From Amycolatopsis anabasis (lineage in GTDB: Bacteria; Actinomycetota; Actinomycetes; Mycobacteriales; Pseudonocardiaceae), in NCBI RefSeq assembly GCF_009765355.1, contig NZ_VTHK01000016.1:124001-188000 (forward strand): a stretch of 64,000 nt of DNA, written 5' to 3'. Position 1 is the first letter of the stretch, and every line of letters starts with the position of its first letter. The notes under the pieces were generated by a model. That model was not told the DNA's origin, did not search any database, and worked only from the letters and a program-made list of their open reading frames with translations. Below are positions 24,262 through 33,881 of this stretch, piece by piece. The translations under genes were made by a program, and so were the position numbers.

Positions 24262-25382
24262 TTTCCGGCTGCCTCCAGCACGATCTTCGCCAGCACCTCG
24301 TCGGCCTCGCGGTGGCCGAGCCCGACGGCGGCCGCGCTCATCTTCGCCACCCGGTCCGCGTCGGTCACCAGCGGCACCACCAGTTCGGCCACCTTGCCCG
24401 GGGTCAGGTCGGCGTCGTCGACCATCAGGGCCGCGCCCGCGTCGACCGCCGGGCGGGCATTGACCGCCTGCTCCCCGTTGCCGTGCGGCAGCGGAACGAA
24501 GATCGCGGGCAGCCCGACCGCGGACACCTCGGCCGCGGTCATCGCGCCGGACCGGCACAGCACCACATCGGCGGCCGCGTAGGCCAGGTCCATCCGCTCC
24601 AGGTAGGGCACCGGCAGGTACGGCGGTTTGCCCGGGAAGTCCTGCACCGCGAGGGTGTTCTTCGGCCCGTGCGCGTGCAGCACGCCGATCCCGGCGTCCG
24701 CGAAGTCCTTGGCCGCGCCGGAAAGCGCGGCGTTGATCGACTGCGCGCCCTGCGAACCGCCGAACACCAGCAGGGTCGGCGCGTCCGGGTCCAGCCCGAA
24801 ATGCTTGCGGGCCTCGGCGCGCAGCGCGGCCCGGTCCAGCGTGGTGATCGAGCGCCGCAGCGGGATGCCGACCACCTCGGCACCCGGCAGCGGGGTGCCC
24901 GGCACGGCGACCGCGACGCTGCGCGCGAACCGGGCGCCCACCTTGTTGGCCAGCCCGGGCGTCTTGTTGGCCTCGTGCACGACGATCGGCACCCGGCCCC
25001 GCGCGCCCAGGTAGGCCGGGAGCGCGACGTAACCGCCGAAGCCCACCACGACGTCCGCGCGCACCCGGTTGAGCACCTCGCGGGTGCGCTTGACCGAGTC
25101 GCGCACCTTCAGCGGCAACCGGAGCAGTTCGGGGGTCGGCTTGCGCGGCATCGGCACCGGCGGGATCAGCTCGAGCGGGTAGCCGCGCGCCGGAACGAGC
25201 TTGTTCTCCAGACCGCGGGCCGTGCCGAGCGCGACCACCTTGGCCTCCGGTCGCAGCCGCATCACCGCGTCGGCCAGGGCCAGCGCGGGCTCGATGTGCC
25301 CCGCGGTGCCACCTCCGGCGACCACCACCGTCGGCCCCTGTGCGGTCGCCCCGCGTTCGGCTCCGGTAACCGGCTCGCTCAC
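24258..25382 (-). CDS. murG: UDP-GlcNAc transferase MurG
   Basis: 374 residues of the GT28 family. The N-terminal acceptor domain has GGGTAGHIEPALAL and VVHEANKTPGLANK; the C-terminal donor-binding domain has FGGSQGAQSIN and the signature GAMTAAEVSAVGLPAIFVPLP ending GNGEQAVNA. It converts lipid I to lipid II on the inner membrane face. Four-base overlaps with ftsW and murC indicate tight coupling. Confidence 0.97.
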   Translation of the reverse strand: MSEPVTGAERGATAQGPTVVVAGGGTAGHIEPALALADAVMRLRPEAKVVALGTARGLENKLVPARGYPLELIPPVPMPRKPTPELLRLPLKVRDSVKRTREVLNRVRADVVVGFGGYVALPAYLGARGRVPIVVHEANKTPGLANKVGARFARSVAVAVPGTPLPGAEVVGIPLRRSITTLDRAALRAEARKHFGLDPDAPTLLVFGGSQGAQSINAALSGAAKDFADAGIGVLHAHGPKNTLAVQDFPGKPPYLPVPYLERMDLAYAAADVVLCRSGAMTAAEVSAVGLPAIFVPLPHGNGEQAVNARPAVDAGAALMVDDADLTPGKVAELVVPLVTDADRVAKMSAAAVGLGHREADEVLAKIVLEAAGK

Positions 25383-26824
25383 CTGGATCCTCTCCGTGTC
25401 GAACTTCCGCGCGTCGCGGAACGTCTGCCGTAATCCGAGACCGCCCGGCGGCGGTCCGGTGTCTGTGCGGGCCGTGCGCCCCGGGCCGCCGGCCGGACGC
25501 CCTTCGACGGGCCAGCCCGGCCACTGCCCCGCTTCTTGGACGGGGGCCGGTACGGGTCCGGCGCGGGCAGCCGCAGCAGGCGCCCGAATTTACCCGGTCC
25601 CTGCGTGCGCAGTGCGGCGACCGACTCCGGTTCGTGCCGGGCGCAGTTGGCCAGGATGCCCAGCACCCCCATCGTCACGAGCAGCGAGGTGCCCCCGGAG
25701 GAGATCAGCGGCAGGGTGACCCCGGTGACCGGCAGCAGACCCACCACGTACCCGATGTTGATGGCCGCCTGGGAAACCAGGAACGCCGTCAGCGTGCCGG
25801 CGACGATCCGGATCCACGGGTCCAGGTTACGCGTGGCGATGCGCAGGCCGACGATCGCGACCCCGGCGAACAGGGCGATCACCACCGCGCAGCCGACGAA
25901 CCCGAGTTCCTCGCCGATCACCGCGAAGATGAAGTCGTTGTGCACGTTGGGCAGGTACTTCCACTTCGACGGGCCCTGCCCCAGCCCGCGCCCGAAGAGG
26001 CCGCCGTCGGCCAGGGCGTACCGCGCCTGGGTGGCCTGGTACGCGGCGCCGCTGGTGTCCTCGCCGGGCGAGAGGAAGGACATCACCCGGGCCAGCCGGT
26101 AGTCGGCGACGAGCGCGAGCGCGACCGCACCGGCGACCCCGCCCGCGAAGATCACCGCGAACAGCCGTTTCGGCGCACCGGCGAACCACAGCAGCGCGAT
26201 CAGCACCACGCCGAGGGTGATCGTGCCGGACAGGTTCGGCTGCGCCATCACCAGCGCGAACATCAGCAGCGCGGCGGGGACCACCGGCACCAGCAGGTGC
26301 CGCCACTGGTGCAGCACGTTGAACTTGGTGACCAGGATGTGCGCGCCCCACAGGGTCAGCGCGACCTTGGCGATCTCGACCGGCTGGATGGACATCGGCC
26401 CGATCGTGAACCAGCGCTGCGCGCCGCCGCCGGACGAACCGAGCGGCGTGAGCACCAGGACCAGCAGGCCGAGGCAGCACACCATGGTCACCGAGGAGAG
26501 CCGCCGGATCTTCGGCAGCGGCAGGCGCAGCCCGAGCCAGAACGCCAGCGAACCGAGCGCGACGAACACCAGGTGCTTCTTGAACAACGCGTACACCGAG
26601 GAACCGCTGCTGGTGAACGATTCGACCGAGGACGCGGACAGCACCATCACGATGCCGATCGCGGTGAGCGTGCCGCACAGCGCGAGGACGAGGTGGAAAT
26701 CGGCGAGCGGGCGGGACATCCAGGCGGTCAGCCCGGTCCGGAACGCGGCGAACGCCCCGGTGCGCTCCCGCTTCTTCCGGCGTGCCGTCCGCTCCCGCTT
26801 CTCCGGTTCCTCAAGAACGGTCAT
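25379..26824 (-). CDS. ftsW: SEDS glycosyltransferase FtsW
   Basis: 481 residues with about 10 membrane helices. SEDS motifs include PNLSGTITLG, the FGRGLGQGPSKWKYLPNVHNDF-type loop (here at roughly residues 275-300) and GLLPVTGVTLPLISSGGTSLL. A basic N-terminus and a long Arg/Pro/Ser-rich C-terminal tail (about 420-481) are cytoplasmic. It polymerises septal glycan with FtsI. The start at 26824 overlaps the murD end by 14 bp; a much longer frame reaching into murD is rejected. Confidence 0.96.
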   Translation of the reverse strand: MTVLEEPEKRERTARRKKRERTGAFAAFRTGLTAWMSRPLADFHLVLALCGTLTAIGIVMVLSASSVESFTSSGSSVYALFKKHLVFVALGSLAFWLGLRLPLPKIRRLSSVTMVCCLGLLVLVLTPLGSSGGGAQRWFTIGPMSIQPVEIAKVALTLWGAHILVTKFNVLHQWRHLLVPVVPAALLMFALVMAQPNLSGTITLGVVLIALLWFAGAPKRLFAVIFAGGVAGAVALALVADYRLARVMSFLSPGEDTSGAAYQATQARYALADGGLFGRGLGQGPSKWKYLPNVHNDFIFAVIGEELGFVGCAVVIALFAGVAIVGLRIATRNLDPWIRIVAGTLTAFLVSQAAINIGYVVGLLPVTGVTLPLISSGGTSLLVTMGVLGILANCARHEPESVAALRTQGPGKFGRLLRLPAPDPYRPPSKKRGSGRAGPSKGVRPAARGARPAQTPDRRRAVSDYGRRSATRGSSTRRGSR

Positions 26825-28208
26825 GGGCTTGTCCCTGCCCCAGCGCACGGACCGCTTCGGCGAACGCGTCGCCGCGGTGTGCGTAGTTGCGGAACATGTC
26901 CAGGGAGGCCGCGGCCGGAGCCAGCAGCACGACGTCACCAGCGCGCGCCATCGCGCTGGCCGCACTCACCGCCGCAGTCATGGGATCATCGTCACCCGAA
27001 TGAACCCTTTTCACCGGGACATCCGGCGCGTGTCGCGCAACAGCGGCGGCGATCACGGGTGAATCCACCCCGAGGAGCACGACCCCGCGCAGCCGCCCGG
27101 CGACGGACGCGACCAGTTCCTCCACCGAGGCACCCTTGAGCTGGCCGCCCGCGATCCACACCACGCTCGGATGCGCGCCGAGCGAACCGGCCGCGGCATG
27201 CGGGTTGGTCGCCTTCGAGTCGTCGACGTACCGGACGCCGCCGATCTCGGCCACCTCGACGGCCCGGTGCGCGCCGGGCTGGAAGTCGCGCAGCCCCTTC
27301 GCGACGGCGTCGCCCGGCACCCCGTACGCCCGCGCCAGCGCGGCCGCGGCGAGCGCGTTGGCGACGTTGTGCGGGCCGGACGGGCGCACGTCGGCCAGGG
27401 TGGCCAGTTCGTCGGCGCTGCGCGCGGGGTCGGCGACGAAGGCCCGGTCCACCAGCAGGTCCTCGACCAGGCCCAGCTCGCCCGGGCGCGGGGTGTCCAG
27501 GCCGAAACCGGCCCGCGCGGCGGTCTCGGGCGCGTGCTCGGCCGCGAGCCGGGCGGACCACTCGTCGGCCAGGTTGTGCACGACCGTGGCCGAGCGATCG
27601 TGGATCTTGCCCTTCGCGGCCGCGTACTCGGCCAGCGAGCCGTGCCAGTCGAGGTGGTCCTCGGCGAGGTTGAGCACCACCGAAGCGTGCGGGGCGAGCG
27701 AATTCGACCAGTGCAGCTGGTAGCTGGACAGTTCGACCGCGAGCACCCGGTGCCCGGCCCGCACCGCGTCCAGCACCGCGTAGCCCACGTTCCCGCAGGC
27801 CACCGCGTCCGCTCCGGCCGCGCGCAGGATCGACTCGAGCATGCTCACCGTGGTGGTCTTGCCGTTGGTTCCGGTGACCGCGAGCCACACCGGCGGCTCG
27901 GGGCGCGCCTGCCCGATCCGCCAGGTGAGTTCGACGTCCCCGATCACCTCGATCCCGGCCCGCGCGGCGGCGACCAGCAGCGGGGCGGTCGGCCGCCAGC
28001 CGGGGCTGGTGACCACCAGTTCGGTGCCCGCGGGCGGCTCGGCGAGTCCGGGAACCAGCTCCGCGCCGAGCCCCTCGAGCTCCGCGAGGCGGTCGGCGTT
28101 GCCGTCGGTCACCGCGATCCGGGCGTCCAGCGCGGACAGCGCGTCGACGACCGATTTCCCGGTCACCCCGGCACCGGCGACGAGCACCTGACGTCCGGCG
28201 AGGTCCAC
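26811..28208 (-). CDS. murD: UDP-MurNAc-L-Ala-D-Glu ligase MurD
   Basis: 465 residues: N-terminal VLVAGAGVTGKSVVDAL, P-loop WLAVTGTNGKTTTVSML, and C-terminal YVDDSKATNPHAAAG. It adds D-Glu to UDP-MurNAc-L-Ala. It lies four bases after mraY and overlaps ftsW by 14 bp. The order mraY-murD-ftsW-murG-murC-ftsQ is canonical. Confidence 0.97.
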   Translation of the reverse strand: MDLAGRQVLVAGAGVTGKSVVDALSALDARIAVTDGNADRLAELEGLGAELVPGLAEPPAGTELVVTSPGWRPTAPLLVAAARAGIEVIGDVELTWRIGQARPEPPVWLAVTGTNGKTTTVSMLESILRAAGADAVACGNVGYAVLDAVRAGHRVLAVELSSYQLHWSNSLAPHASVVLNLAEDHLDWHGSLAEYAAAKGKIHDRSATVVHNLADEWSARLAAEHAPETAARAGFGLDTPRPGELGLVEDLLVDRAFVADPARSADELATLADVRPSGPHNVANALAAAALARAYGVPGDAVAKGLRDFQPGAHRAVEVAEIGGVRYVDDSKATNPHAAAGSLGAHPSVVWIAGGQLKGASVEELVASVAGRLRGVVLLGVDSPVIAAAVARHAPDVPVKRVHSGDDDPMTAAVSAASAMARAGDVVLLAPAAASLDMFRNYAHRGDAFAEAVRALGQGQAHDRS

Positions 28209-28212
28209 GGAA

Positions 28213-29298
28213 CTAACCTCCCCCGGCGGTGAGCTGCTCGCTGTAGAACAGCCCGAGCCCGAACATGCAGCAGATCGCCGCCAGCAGCCAGAACCGGATG
28301 ATCACCGTGGTCTCGGCCCAGCCGGCGAGCTCGAAGTGGTGGTGGAACGGCGCCATCCGGAACAACCGGCGCCGGGTGGTGCGGAAGACCGCGATCTGCA
28401 GCACCACCGAGATCATCTCCACCATGAACAGCCCGCCGATCACGATCGCGAGCAGTTCGGTGCGGGTGGTGACCGACAGCCCGGCCACCAGGCCGCCGAG
28501 GGCCAGCGACCCGGTGTCGCCCATGAAGATCTTCGCCGGGGCCGCGTTCCACCACAGGAATCCGACGCACGCGCCGGTCGCGGCGGCGGCCACCACCGCG
28601 AGGTCGAGCGGGTCGCGCACGTGGTAGCAGGCGGCCTGCGGGTTGATCTCGCAGCTGAGCCGGAACTGCCAGAAGGAGATCACCACGTAGGTCGCGAGCA
28701 CCATCGCCGACGCGCCACCGGCCAGCCCGTCCAGGCCGTCGGTGAAGTTGACCGCGTTCGACCACCCCGAGATCACCACGTAGATGAACAGCACGAAGAG
28801 CACCGCGGGGAACGTGATCAGGGTCAGGTCGCGGACGTAGGAGAGGTTCTGCGACGCCGGGGTGAGCCCGTTCTCGTCGGCGAACTGCAGCACCAGGACG
28901 CCGAACACGATCGCCACCAGGAGCTGGCCGACCAGTTTCGCGGTCTTGTTCAGGCCCAGGTTCCGCTTCTTGCGGATGATGATGAAGTCGTCCAGGAACC
29001 CGACCACGCCCAGGCCCACCGCGAGGAAGAGAACCAGGATGCCCGAGGCGGACGGGCCCTCGCTCCGGGAATTGCGCAGCCAGTCGATCAGGTGCGCGAC
29101 GAAGTAGCCGACCACCAGGGCGACGATGATCGAGACCCCGCCCATGGTGGGGGTGCCGCGTTTGGACTTGTGCCCCTCGGGGCCCTCCTCGCGGATCTCC
29201 TGGCCGAATCCCTGCCGCGAGAACACCCGGATCAGGTAGGGCGTGAGCAGGATGGAGACCAGGAGACCGGCCGAGGCCGCGATCAGAATACTGATCAC
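28213..29298 (-). CDS. mraY: Phospho-MurNAc-pentapeptide translocase MraY
   Basis: 361 residues with about 10 membrane helices and the MraY catalytic motifs: GTPTMGG near residue 48, NFTDGLDGLAGG and the HHHFELAGWAE loop. It transfers phospho-MurNAc-pentapeptide to undecaprenyl phosphate, forming lipid I. It overlaps murF by 4 bp. Confidence 0.97.
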   Translation of the reverse strand: MISILIAASAGLLVSILLTPYLIRVFSRQGFGQEIREEGPEGHKSKRGTPTMGGVSIIVALVVGYFVAHLIDWLRNSRSEGPSASGILVLFLAVGLGVVGFLDDFIIIRKKRNLGLNKTAKLVGQLLVAIVFGVLVLQFADENGLTPASQNLSYVRDLTLITFPAVLFVLFIYVVISGWSNAVNFTDGLDGLAGGASAMVLATYVVISFWQFRLSCEINPQAACYHVRDPLDLAVVAAAATGACVGFLWWNAAPAKIFMGDTGSLALGGLVAGLSVTTRTELLAIVIGGLFMVEMISVVLQIAVFRTTRRRLFRMAPFHHHFELAGWAETTVIIRFWLLAAICCMFGLGLFYSEQLTAGGG

Positions 29299-30770
29299 GC
29301 GTCACCACCGTTCGGCACGTCTTCGGTGAGCAGTGCGTCGGCCACCCGCCAGAGCCGCGCGACCTTGGAGGCCTTGACCAGCACGACGTCACCGGACCGC
29401 AGTTCGTCGCGCAGCAACGCGACGGCGGCGTCGGTGTCGGGCACCAGGACCGACTCCTCGCCCCAGGAGCCTTCGTGGCTCGCGCCCTGGTGCATGGCCG
29501 CCGCGTCCTCGCCGACCACGACCAGCCGCCCGATGTTGAGCCGGACCGCGAGCCGCCCGATCTCGTCGTGCGCGGTCACGCTGTCGGCCCCGAGTTCGCC
29601 CATCACGCCGAGGACCGCCCAGGATCGGCGGCCGCGGCTCATCGACGCGAGCGTCTTCAGCGCCGCCCGGACCGATTCGGGGTTGGCGTTGTACGAGTCG
29701 TTGAGGACGGTCACCCCGTCGGCGCGGGTGGTGACCTCCATCCGGCGCGCGGAGCGCCGCTGGACCGCGGACAGCCGGGCCGCGACTTCGGCCACCGGGG
29801 TGCCGAGTTCGAGCGCCACCGCGGCCGCGGCGAGCGCGTTGCCGACGTGGTGCTCGCCGAACAGCGGCAGCGCGACCTCGGCCTGCCCGCCGGGGGTGAC
29901 CAGGCGGAACGAGGCCCGGGCCTGCTCGTCCAGGGTGATGTTCTCGGCGCGCACCCGCGCGTCCGGATGCTCGCCCACCCCGACGACCCGCGCCCGCGTC
30001 CGGGCGGCCATCGCCGCCACCAGCGGGTCGTCGAAGTTCAGGACCGCCACCCCGTCCGCGGGCAGCGCCTCGACCAGTTCCCCCTTGGTCTTCGCGATGC
30101 CCTCGCGGGAACCGAACTCGCCGACGTGCGCGCTGCCCACGTTGAGCACCACGCCGATCCGCGGCGGCGCGACGGCGGCCAGATCGGCGATGTGCCCGGG
30201 GCCGCGCGCGGACAGTTCGAGCACCAGGTGCCGGGTGTCCCGGTCGGCGCGCAGCGCGGTCCACGGGTGCCCGAGCTCGTTGTTGAACGAACCGGGCGGC
30301 GCGACCGTCGGGCCGAGCGGCTCCAGCAGCTGGGCGATGAGGTCCTTGGTCGAGGTCTTCCCGGACGATCCGGTCACGCCGACGACGGTGAGCCCGTCCG
30401 CCGACAGCGCGGTGACCACGTGCCGGGCGAGCTTGCCCAGCGCGGCGAGCACCGCCGCGCCGGAGCCGTCGGAATCGCCGGTGAGCGCGACCGAGCGCTC
30501 GTGCGCCTGCCCCGCGGCCAGCGGCGGCACGATCACCGCCGGGGCGTCGACCTTTCGGGCCGCGAGCACCCCGGCCGCACCCGCCGCGACGGCCTGGGCG
30601 GCGAAGTCGTGCCCGTCCACCCGCTCGCCGGGCAGGGCGAGGAAGAGCCCGCCCGCGGTGAGTTTCCGGGAGTCGAACTCCACGCCACCGGTGACCCGCT
30701 CGGATCCGTCGGAATTGTGCGTCCGCCCGCCGACGATCTCGGCGATCTCGGCGAGACTCAGCTCGATCAC
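29295..30770 (-). CDS. murF: MurF ligase
   Basis: 491 residues: N-terminal domain (SLAEIAEIVGGR, FDSRKLTAGGLFLAL), P-loop VVGVTGSSGKTSTKDL, the RMEVTTR and LNDSYNANPESVRAAL motifs. It attaches D-Ala-D-Ala to UDP-MurNAc-tripeptide. It overlaps murE and mraY by 4 bp each. Confidence 0.97.
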   Translation of the reverse strand: MIELSLAEIAEIVGGRTHNSDGSERVTGGVEFDSRKLTAGGLFLALPGERVDGHDFAAQAVAAGAAGVLAARKVDAPAVIVPPLAAGQAHERSVALTGDSDGSGAAVLAALGKLARHVVTALSADGLTVVGVTGSSGKTSTKDLIAQLLEPLGPTVAPPGSFNNELGHPWTALRADRDTRHLVLELSARGPGHIADLAAVAPPRIGVVLNVGSAHVGEFGSREGIAKTKGELVEALPADGVAVLNFDDPLVAAMAARTRARVVGVGEHPDARVRAENITLDEQARASFRLVTPGGQAEVALPLFGEHHVGNALAAAAVALELGTPVAEVAARLSAVQRRSARRMEVTTRADGVTVLNDSYNANPESVRAALKTLASMSRGRRSWAVLGVMGELGADSVTAHDEIGRLAVRLNIGRLVVVGEDAAAMHQGASHEGSWGEESVLVPDTDAAVALLRDELRSGDVVLVKASKVARLWRVADALLTEDVPNGGDA

Positions 30771-32422
30771 GCGCTCACCTCAAGTTTTTGCCGGATGGCC
30801 GCCTCCAGCTCGTCGCGGTCGGAGAACGGGTGGACGACACCCGCGACCTCCTGCCCGGTCTCGTGTCCCTTGCCCGCGATCAGCACGACGTCGCCGGGCT
30901 CGGCGAGCGAGACGGCCTCGGTGATCGCCGCGCGCCGGTCGCCGATCTCGCGGATCTCACCGCCCAGCGCGGGCCCGACGCCGCGGGCCCCGGCGAGCAT
31001 GGCGGCCCGGATGGCCGCCGGGTCCTCGCTGCGCGGATTGTCGTCGGTCACGATCAGCACGTCACTGCGCCGCGCCGCGGCCTCGCCCATCATCGGGCGT
31101 TTCGCGGTGTCCCGGTCGCCCCCGCAGCCGAGCACGGTGATGACCCGGCCCTCGGTGCGGGCCCGCAGGGCGTCCAGCGCCTGGGCCACCGCGGCGGGCT
31201 TGTGCGCGTAGTCGACCACCGCGGTGAACTCCTGGCCGAGGTAGACCCGTTCCATCCGGCCCGGCACCTCGGCCTCGGCGAGCGCGGCGACGATCTGCTC
31301 GAGCGTCACCCCGGCGGTGTCCAGGATCGCGGCCGCCAGCGTCGCGTTGGCCACGTTGAACGCACCCGGCAACGGCAGGGTCGCGGGCGCGGTCCGGCCG
31401 TGCGGGCCGTGCAGCACGAACGTCTGCTCACCGGTCGTCGTGGTGGCCATATCGGTGGCCCGCCACGCCGCGCCGGTGCCGGTCTCGGTCGAGACGGTCA
31501 CGGTCTGCGGGGTGACCAGCGCCTGCCCCCAGGCGCTGTCCACCACGACGACCTCGGTGGTGGAGCGCCCGTCGAACAGCAGCGACTTGGCGGCGAAGTA
31601 CTCCTCCATGTCGCGGTGGAAGTCGAGGTGGTCCTGGGAGAGGTTGGTGAACGCGCCGACCGCGAACCGGGTGCCGTTGACCCGGCCCAGCGAGAGCGCG
31701 TGGCTGGAGACCTCCATCGGCACGTGCGTCACGCCCTGTTCGGCCATCACCGCGAACAGCGCCTGCAGATCGGGGGCCTCGGGCGTGGTGAACGCGCTGG
31801 CGAGCCGCTCCCCCGCGATCCGGGTCTCCACGGTGCCGATCAGCCCCGTGGTGTAGCCCGCGGCCCGGAGCCCGGCCTCGATCAGGTAGGCGGTGGTGGT
31901 CTTGCCGGAGGTGCCGGTGACGCCGAGGACGGAGAGCTTGAGCGACGGTTCGCCGTAGATCCACGCGGCGACCGAGCCGAGCACGTCCCGCGGGTCCGCG
32001 TGCACCAGGACGGGAACGTCCGCGTCGCGCAGCGCGGGACGCTCGGCCCCGGCCTCGTCGGTGAGCACCGCGGCGGCGCCCGCCGCGATGGCCTGGTCCG
32101 CGAAATCGGCGCCGTGCGCCCGGGCGCCGGGCAGCGCGGCGAAGAGGTCTCCGGGCAGGACGTGCTGGGCGCGCAGCGTCGCGCCGGTCACCGCGAGCTC
32201 GGCGGCGTGGGCCCCGGCGTCCGGAATCAGCCGGGCGTCGGCACGGGCCACGAGCGTGGTGAGCGGCACCGGCTCGATGCGGACCGGTCGGGGCGGCGCG
32301 AGGACGGCCTTGACCGGCTTGTCCGGGACCCGGCCCCCGGACGTGGCGGGCCCATCGTTGTTGACAGACACAGCCGGGAGGTTACCGGCGAGGTTGTCCG
32401 GTCCGGTCAACCGGTGGGGCAT
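30767..32422 (-). CDS. murE: MurE ligase, meso-diaminopimelate type
   Basis: 551 residues. ATP loop VLGVTGTSGKTTTAYLIE; the substrate motif DDNPRSEDP predicts addition of meso-diaminopimelate rather than lysine, as expected for this phylum. An extra 40-50 residue Pro-rich N-terminus precedes the first domain. The ATG at 32422 has only a weak ribosome site; a GTG at 32371 (534 residues) is an equally possible start. It heads the murE-murF-mraY-murD-ftsW-murG-murC-ftsQ transcription unit and is cut off from ftsI by a permease gene and repeats. Confidence 0.95.
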   Translation of the reverse strand: MPHRLTGPDNLAGNLPAVSVNNDGPATSGGRVPDKPVKAVLAPPRPVRIEPVPLTTLVARADARLIPDAGAHAAELAVTGATLRAQHVLPGDLFAALPGARAHGADFADQAIAAGAAAVLTDEAGAERPALRDADVPVLVHADPRDVLGSVAAWIYGEPSLKLSVLGVTGTSGKTTTAYLIEAGLRAAGYTTGLIGTVETRIAGERLASAFTTPEAPDLQALFAVMAEQGVTHVPMEVSSHALSLGRVNGTRFAVGAFTNLSQDHLDFHRDMEEYFAAKSLLFDGRSTTEVVVVDSAWGQALVTPQTVTVSTETGTGAAWRATDMATTTTGEQTFVLHGPHGRTAPATLPLPGAFNVANATLAAAILDTAGVTLEQIVAALAEAEVPGRMERVYLGQEFTAVVDYAHKPAAVAQALDALRARTEGRVITVLGCGGDRDTAKRPMMGEAAARRSDVLIVTDDNPRSEDPAAIRAAMLAGARGVGPALGGEIREIGDRRAAITEAVSLAEPGDVVLIAGKGHETGQEVAGVVHPFSDRDELEAAIRQKLEVSA

Positions 32423-32460
32423 GTCGTAAATCCCGGATGGACCATGCTGGGAAGTTCTCC

Positions 32461-33231
32461 TTACGCGTCCCGGGTTTTGGCCGTGCGGATGGCGATCGCC
32501 AGCAACGCCAACGCGATCGCGGCGAAATACGCCAGTGCCCAGCCCTGGCCGAGCGGTGAATCGGAAAGCACCGGCCCGTATCCGCCGTCCCGCCCACCGG
32601 CCGAATCCCCGTTCCCGGTGAGGAATTTACTGGCCGCGTTGAACGGCAGCCACCGGTGGACGTCGTCCCCCACCGAAGGGATCGCGGCCACCAACGGCTC
32701 GGCCGCCTGGGCGTAGATGATGAGCAGCGCCACCGCGCCCGCGCTGTGCCGCACCAGCAGACCGACCGCCACCGCGATCAGCGCGGCGAACGCGCACACC
32801 GGGCCCAGACCGGCGACGTTGCCCCAGTCCGCGGCGCTGTTCAGCGCGAGGTCGGCGTCCGGTGCGAGAAGGGAACCGGCGCACCAGGCGACGAACGCGG
32901 CGACCTCGCCGATCACCAGCGCGACCCCGGCGACCGTCGCCGCCTTCGCGGCCAGCGGCGCGATCCGGCCCGGTGCCGCCTGGAACGTGGTGCGCAGGGT
33001 GCCGAACCGGTATTCGGTGGTCACCGACAGCGCGGCGAGCACCATCACCACCAGCAGGCCGAAGTTCGACCCGGCCTGGGTGCTGGCGACCGTGGGCGCG
33101 ACCCCGGCGCTGACCGCGCCACCGGTCATGAACGCCCCGAAGGCGGCCGTGACGACCACCGCGACGAGCGCGCACCACCACGGCGATCGGGTGCTGAACA
33201 GTTTGATGCGTTCTGCCGCAAGCAAGTTCAT
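32461..33231 (-). CDS. Orphan ABC-2-type transporter permease
   Basis: 256 residues with six hydrophobic segments and the NLLAAERIKLFSTRSPWW N-terminus typical of ABC-2 permeases that pair with a separate ATPase. SVTTEYRFGTLRTTF is the conserved cytoplasmic loop. No ABC ATPase gene lies next to it, which is unusual; the partner must be elsewhere or lost. It sits inside the dcw cluster between ftsI and murE, 38 bp upstream of the murE start on the same strand, so it may be transcribed with murE. Confidence 0.78.
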   Translation of the reverse strand: MNLLAAERIKLFSTRSPWWCALVAVVVTAAFGAFMTGGAVSAGVAPTVASTQAGSNFGLLVVMVLAALSVTTEYRFGTLRTTFQAAPGRIAPLAAKAATVAGVALVIGEVAAFVAWCAGSLLAPDADLALNSAADWGNVAGLGPVCAFAALIAVAVGLLVRHSAGAVALLIIYAQAAEPLVAAIPSVGDDVHRWLPFNAASKFLTGNGDSAGGRDGGYGPVLSDSPLGQGWALAYFAAIALALLAIAIRTAKTRDA

Positions 33232-33345
33232 GCGGCAGAGCCTCGCCGGAAACCCGGCCGCGGACGTCGCCCCGCGGTCCGAACTTCCGCCTCATCCCGT
33301 GGTCTGAGGGAACGGCTGGTCATCCCCGCGCCCTGGAGCCGGGTG

Positions 33346-33408
33346 CTGGGGGTCGTGAGTGGTACGGCCGGTTCTGCAGTAACCGGCCTGACCACTCACG
33401 ACCCCCAG
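33346..33408. terminator. Long hairpin of a dispersed family
   Basis: Arms of 28 bp starting CTGGGGGTCGTGAGTGG pair with only a three-base mismatch around a 7-base loop. The same core (GTCGTGAGTGGTACG...CCGGTT and its complement) recurs at 56462-56505 and half of it at 33838-33870. It is probably a terminator downstream of ftsI. Confidence 0.7.
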
Positions 33409-33550
33409 TACTTGGTTCCCTTACAAGAGACGGTGACCGGTCTGGGCGTGCAGGCGCCGCCTGGCTGCCACCCCGATGCTCGTCGCACGTTGTCGGCCAA
33501 GAGGGACCGCAACGAGGCCGTGCTCGTCGGGGTGCCCCGGGGGGTACCTG

Positions 33551-33616
33551 CCGAAATGGGGAACTCGGCCTACCGAAACGAGGGACTCGCACGCCCGAAA
33601 CGGGGGACACGCGCCA
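33551..33616 (+). repeat. 22-bp tandem repeat, three units
   Basis: CCGAAA starts at 33551, 33573 and 33595; each unit continues yGrGGrACwCG. Same family and period as 2164-2212. Confidence 0.65.
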
Positions 33617-33881
33617 GCGGGATCCCCGCCCGCCGCGAGCCCCTCGTCCTTGGTCGCGGGTGTTCCCCGTTCCGGTACCCGGAGGACACCAATGCGGCTT
33701 TCGGGGCGTCGAAGGTACCGAACGCCGCATTGGGTACCTCCGAGCACCACCACCCGCGCGGATTCGCACTTTGCCAGCCAAATGCGGCTCGTCGAACGGA
33801 AACGCCAGGTCACCAGTAGGCGACCAAATGAGAGTCCGCTCTAACCGGCCTGAACACTCACGACTCCCGAGGCGCTGAGTC

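Larger units (their letters stand above)
33232..33881. other. 650-bp non-coding spacer between ftsI and the permease
   Basis: No plausible gene. It holds a long hairpin (33346-33408), three 22-bp tandem units (33551-33616), a GTACCGAACGCCGCATTGGG-like stretch (about 33717-33736) and a partial second copy of the hairpin arm (33838-33870, AACCGGCCTGAACACTCACGACTC) directly after ftsI. Confidence 0.7.

Noticed and set aside
22852..25524. Single 890-codon murG-murC fusion
   Set aside because: The part upstream of 24261 is murG read out of frame; MurC starts at its own ATG overlapping the murG stop.
33320..33781. Remnant ABC ATPase next to the orphan permease
   Set aside because: No Walker or LSGGQ-like sequence in any frame; the region is repeats.
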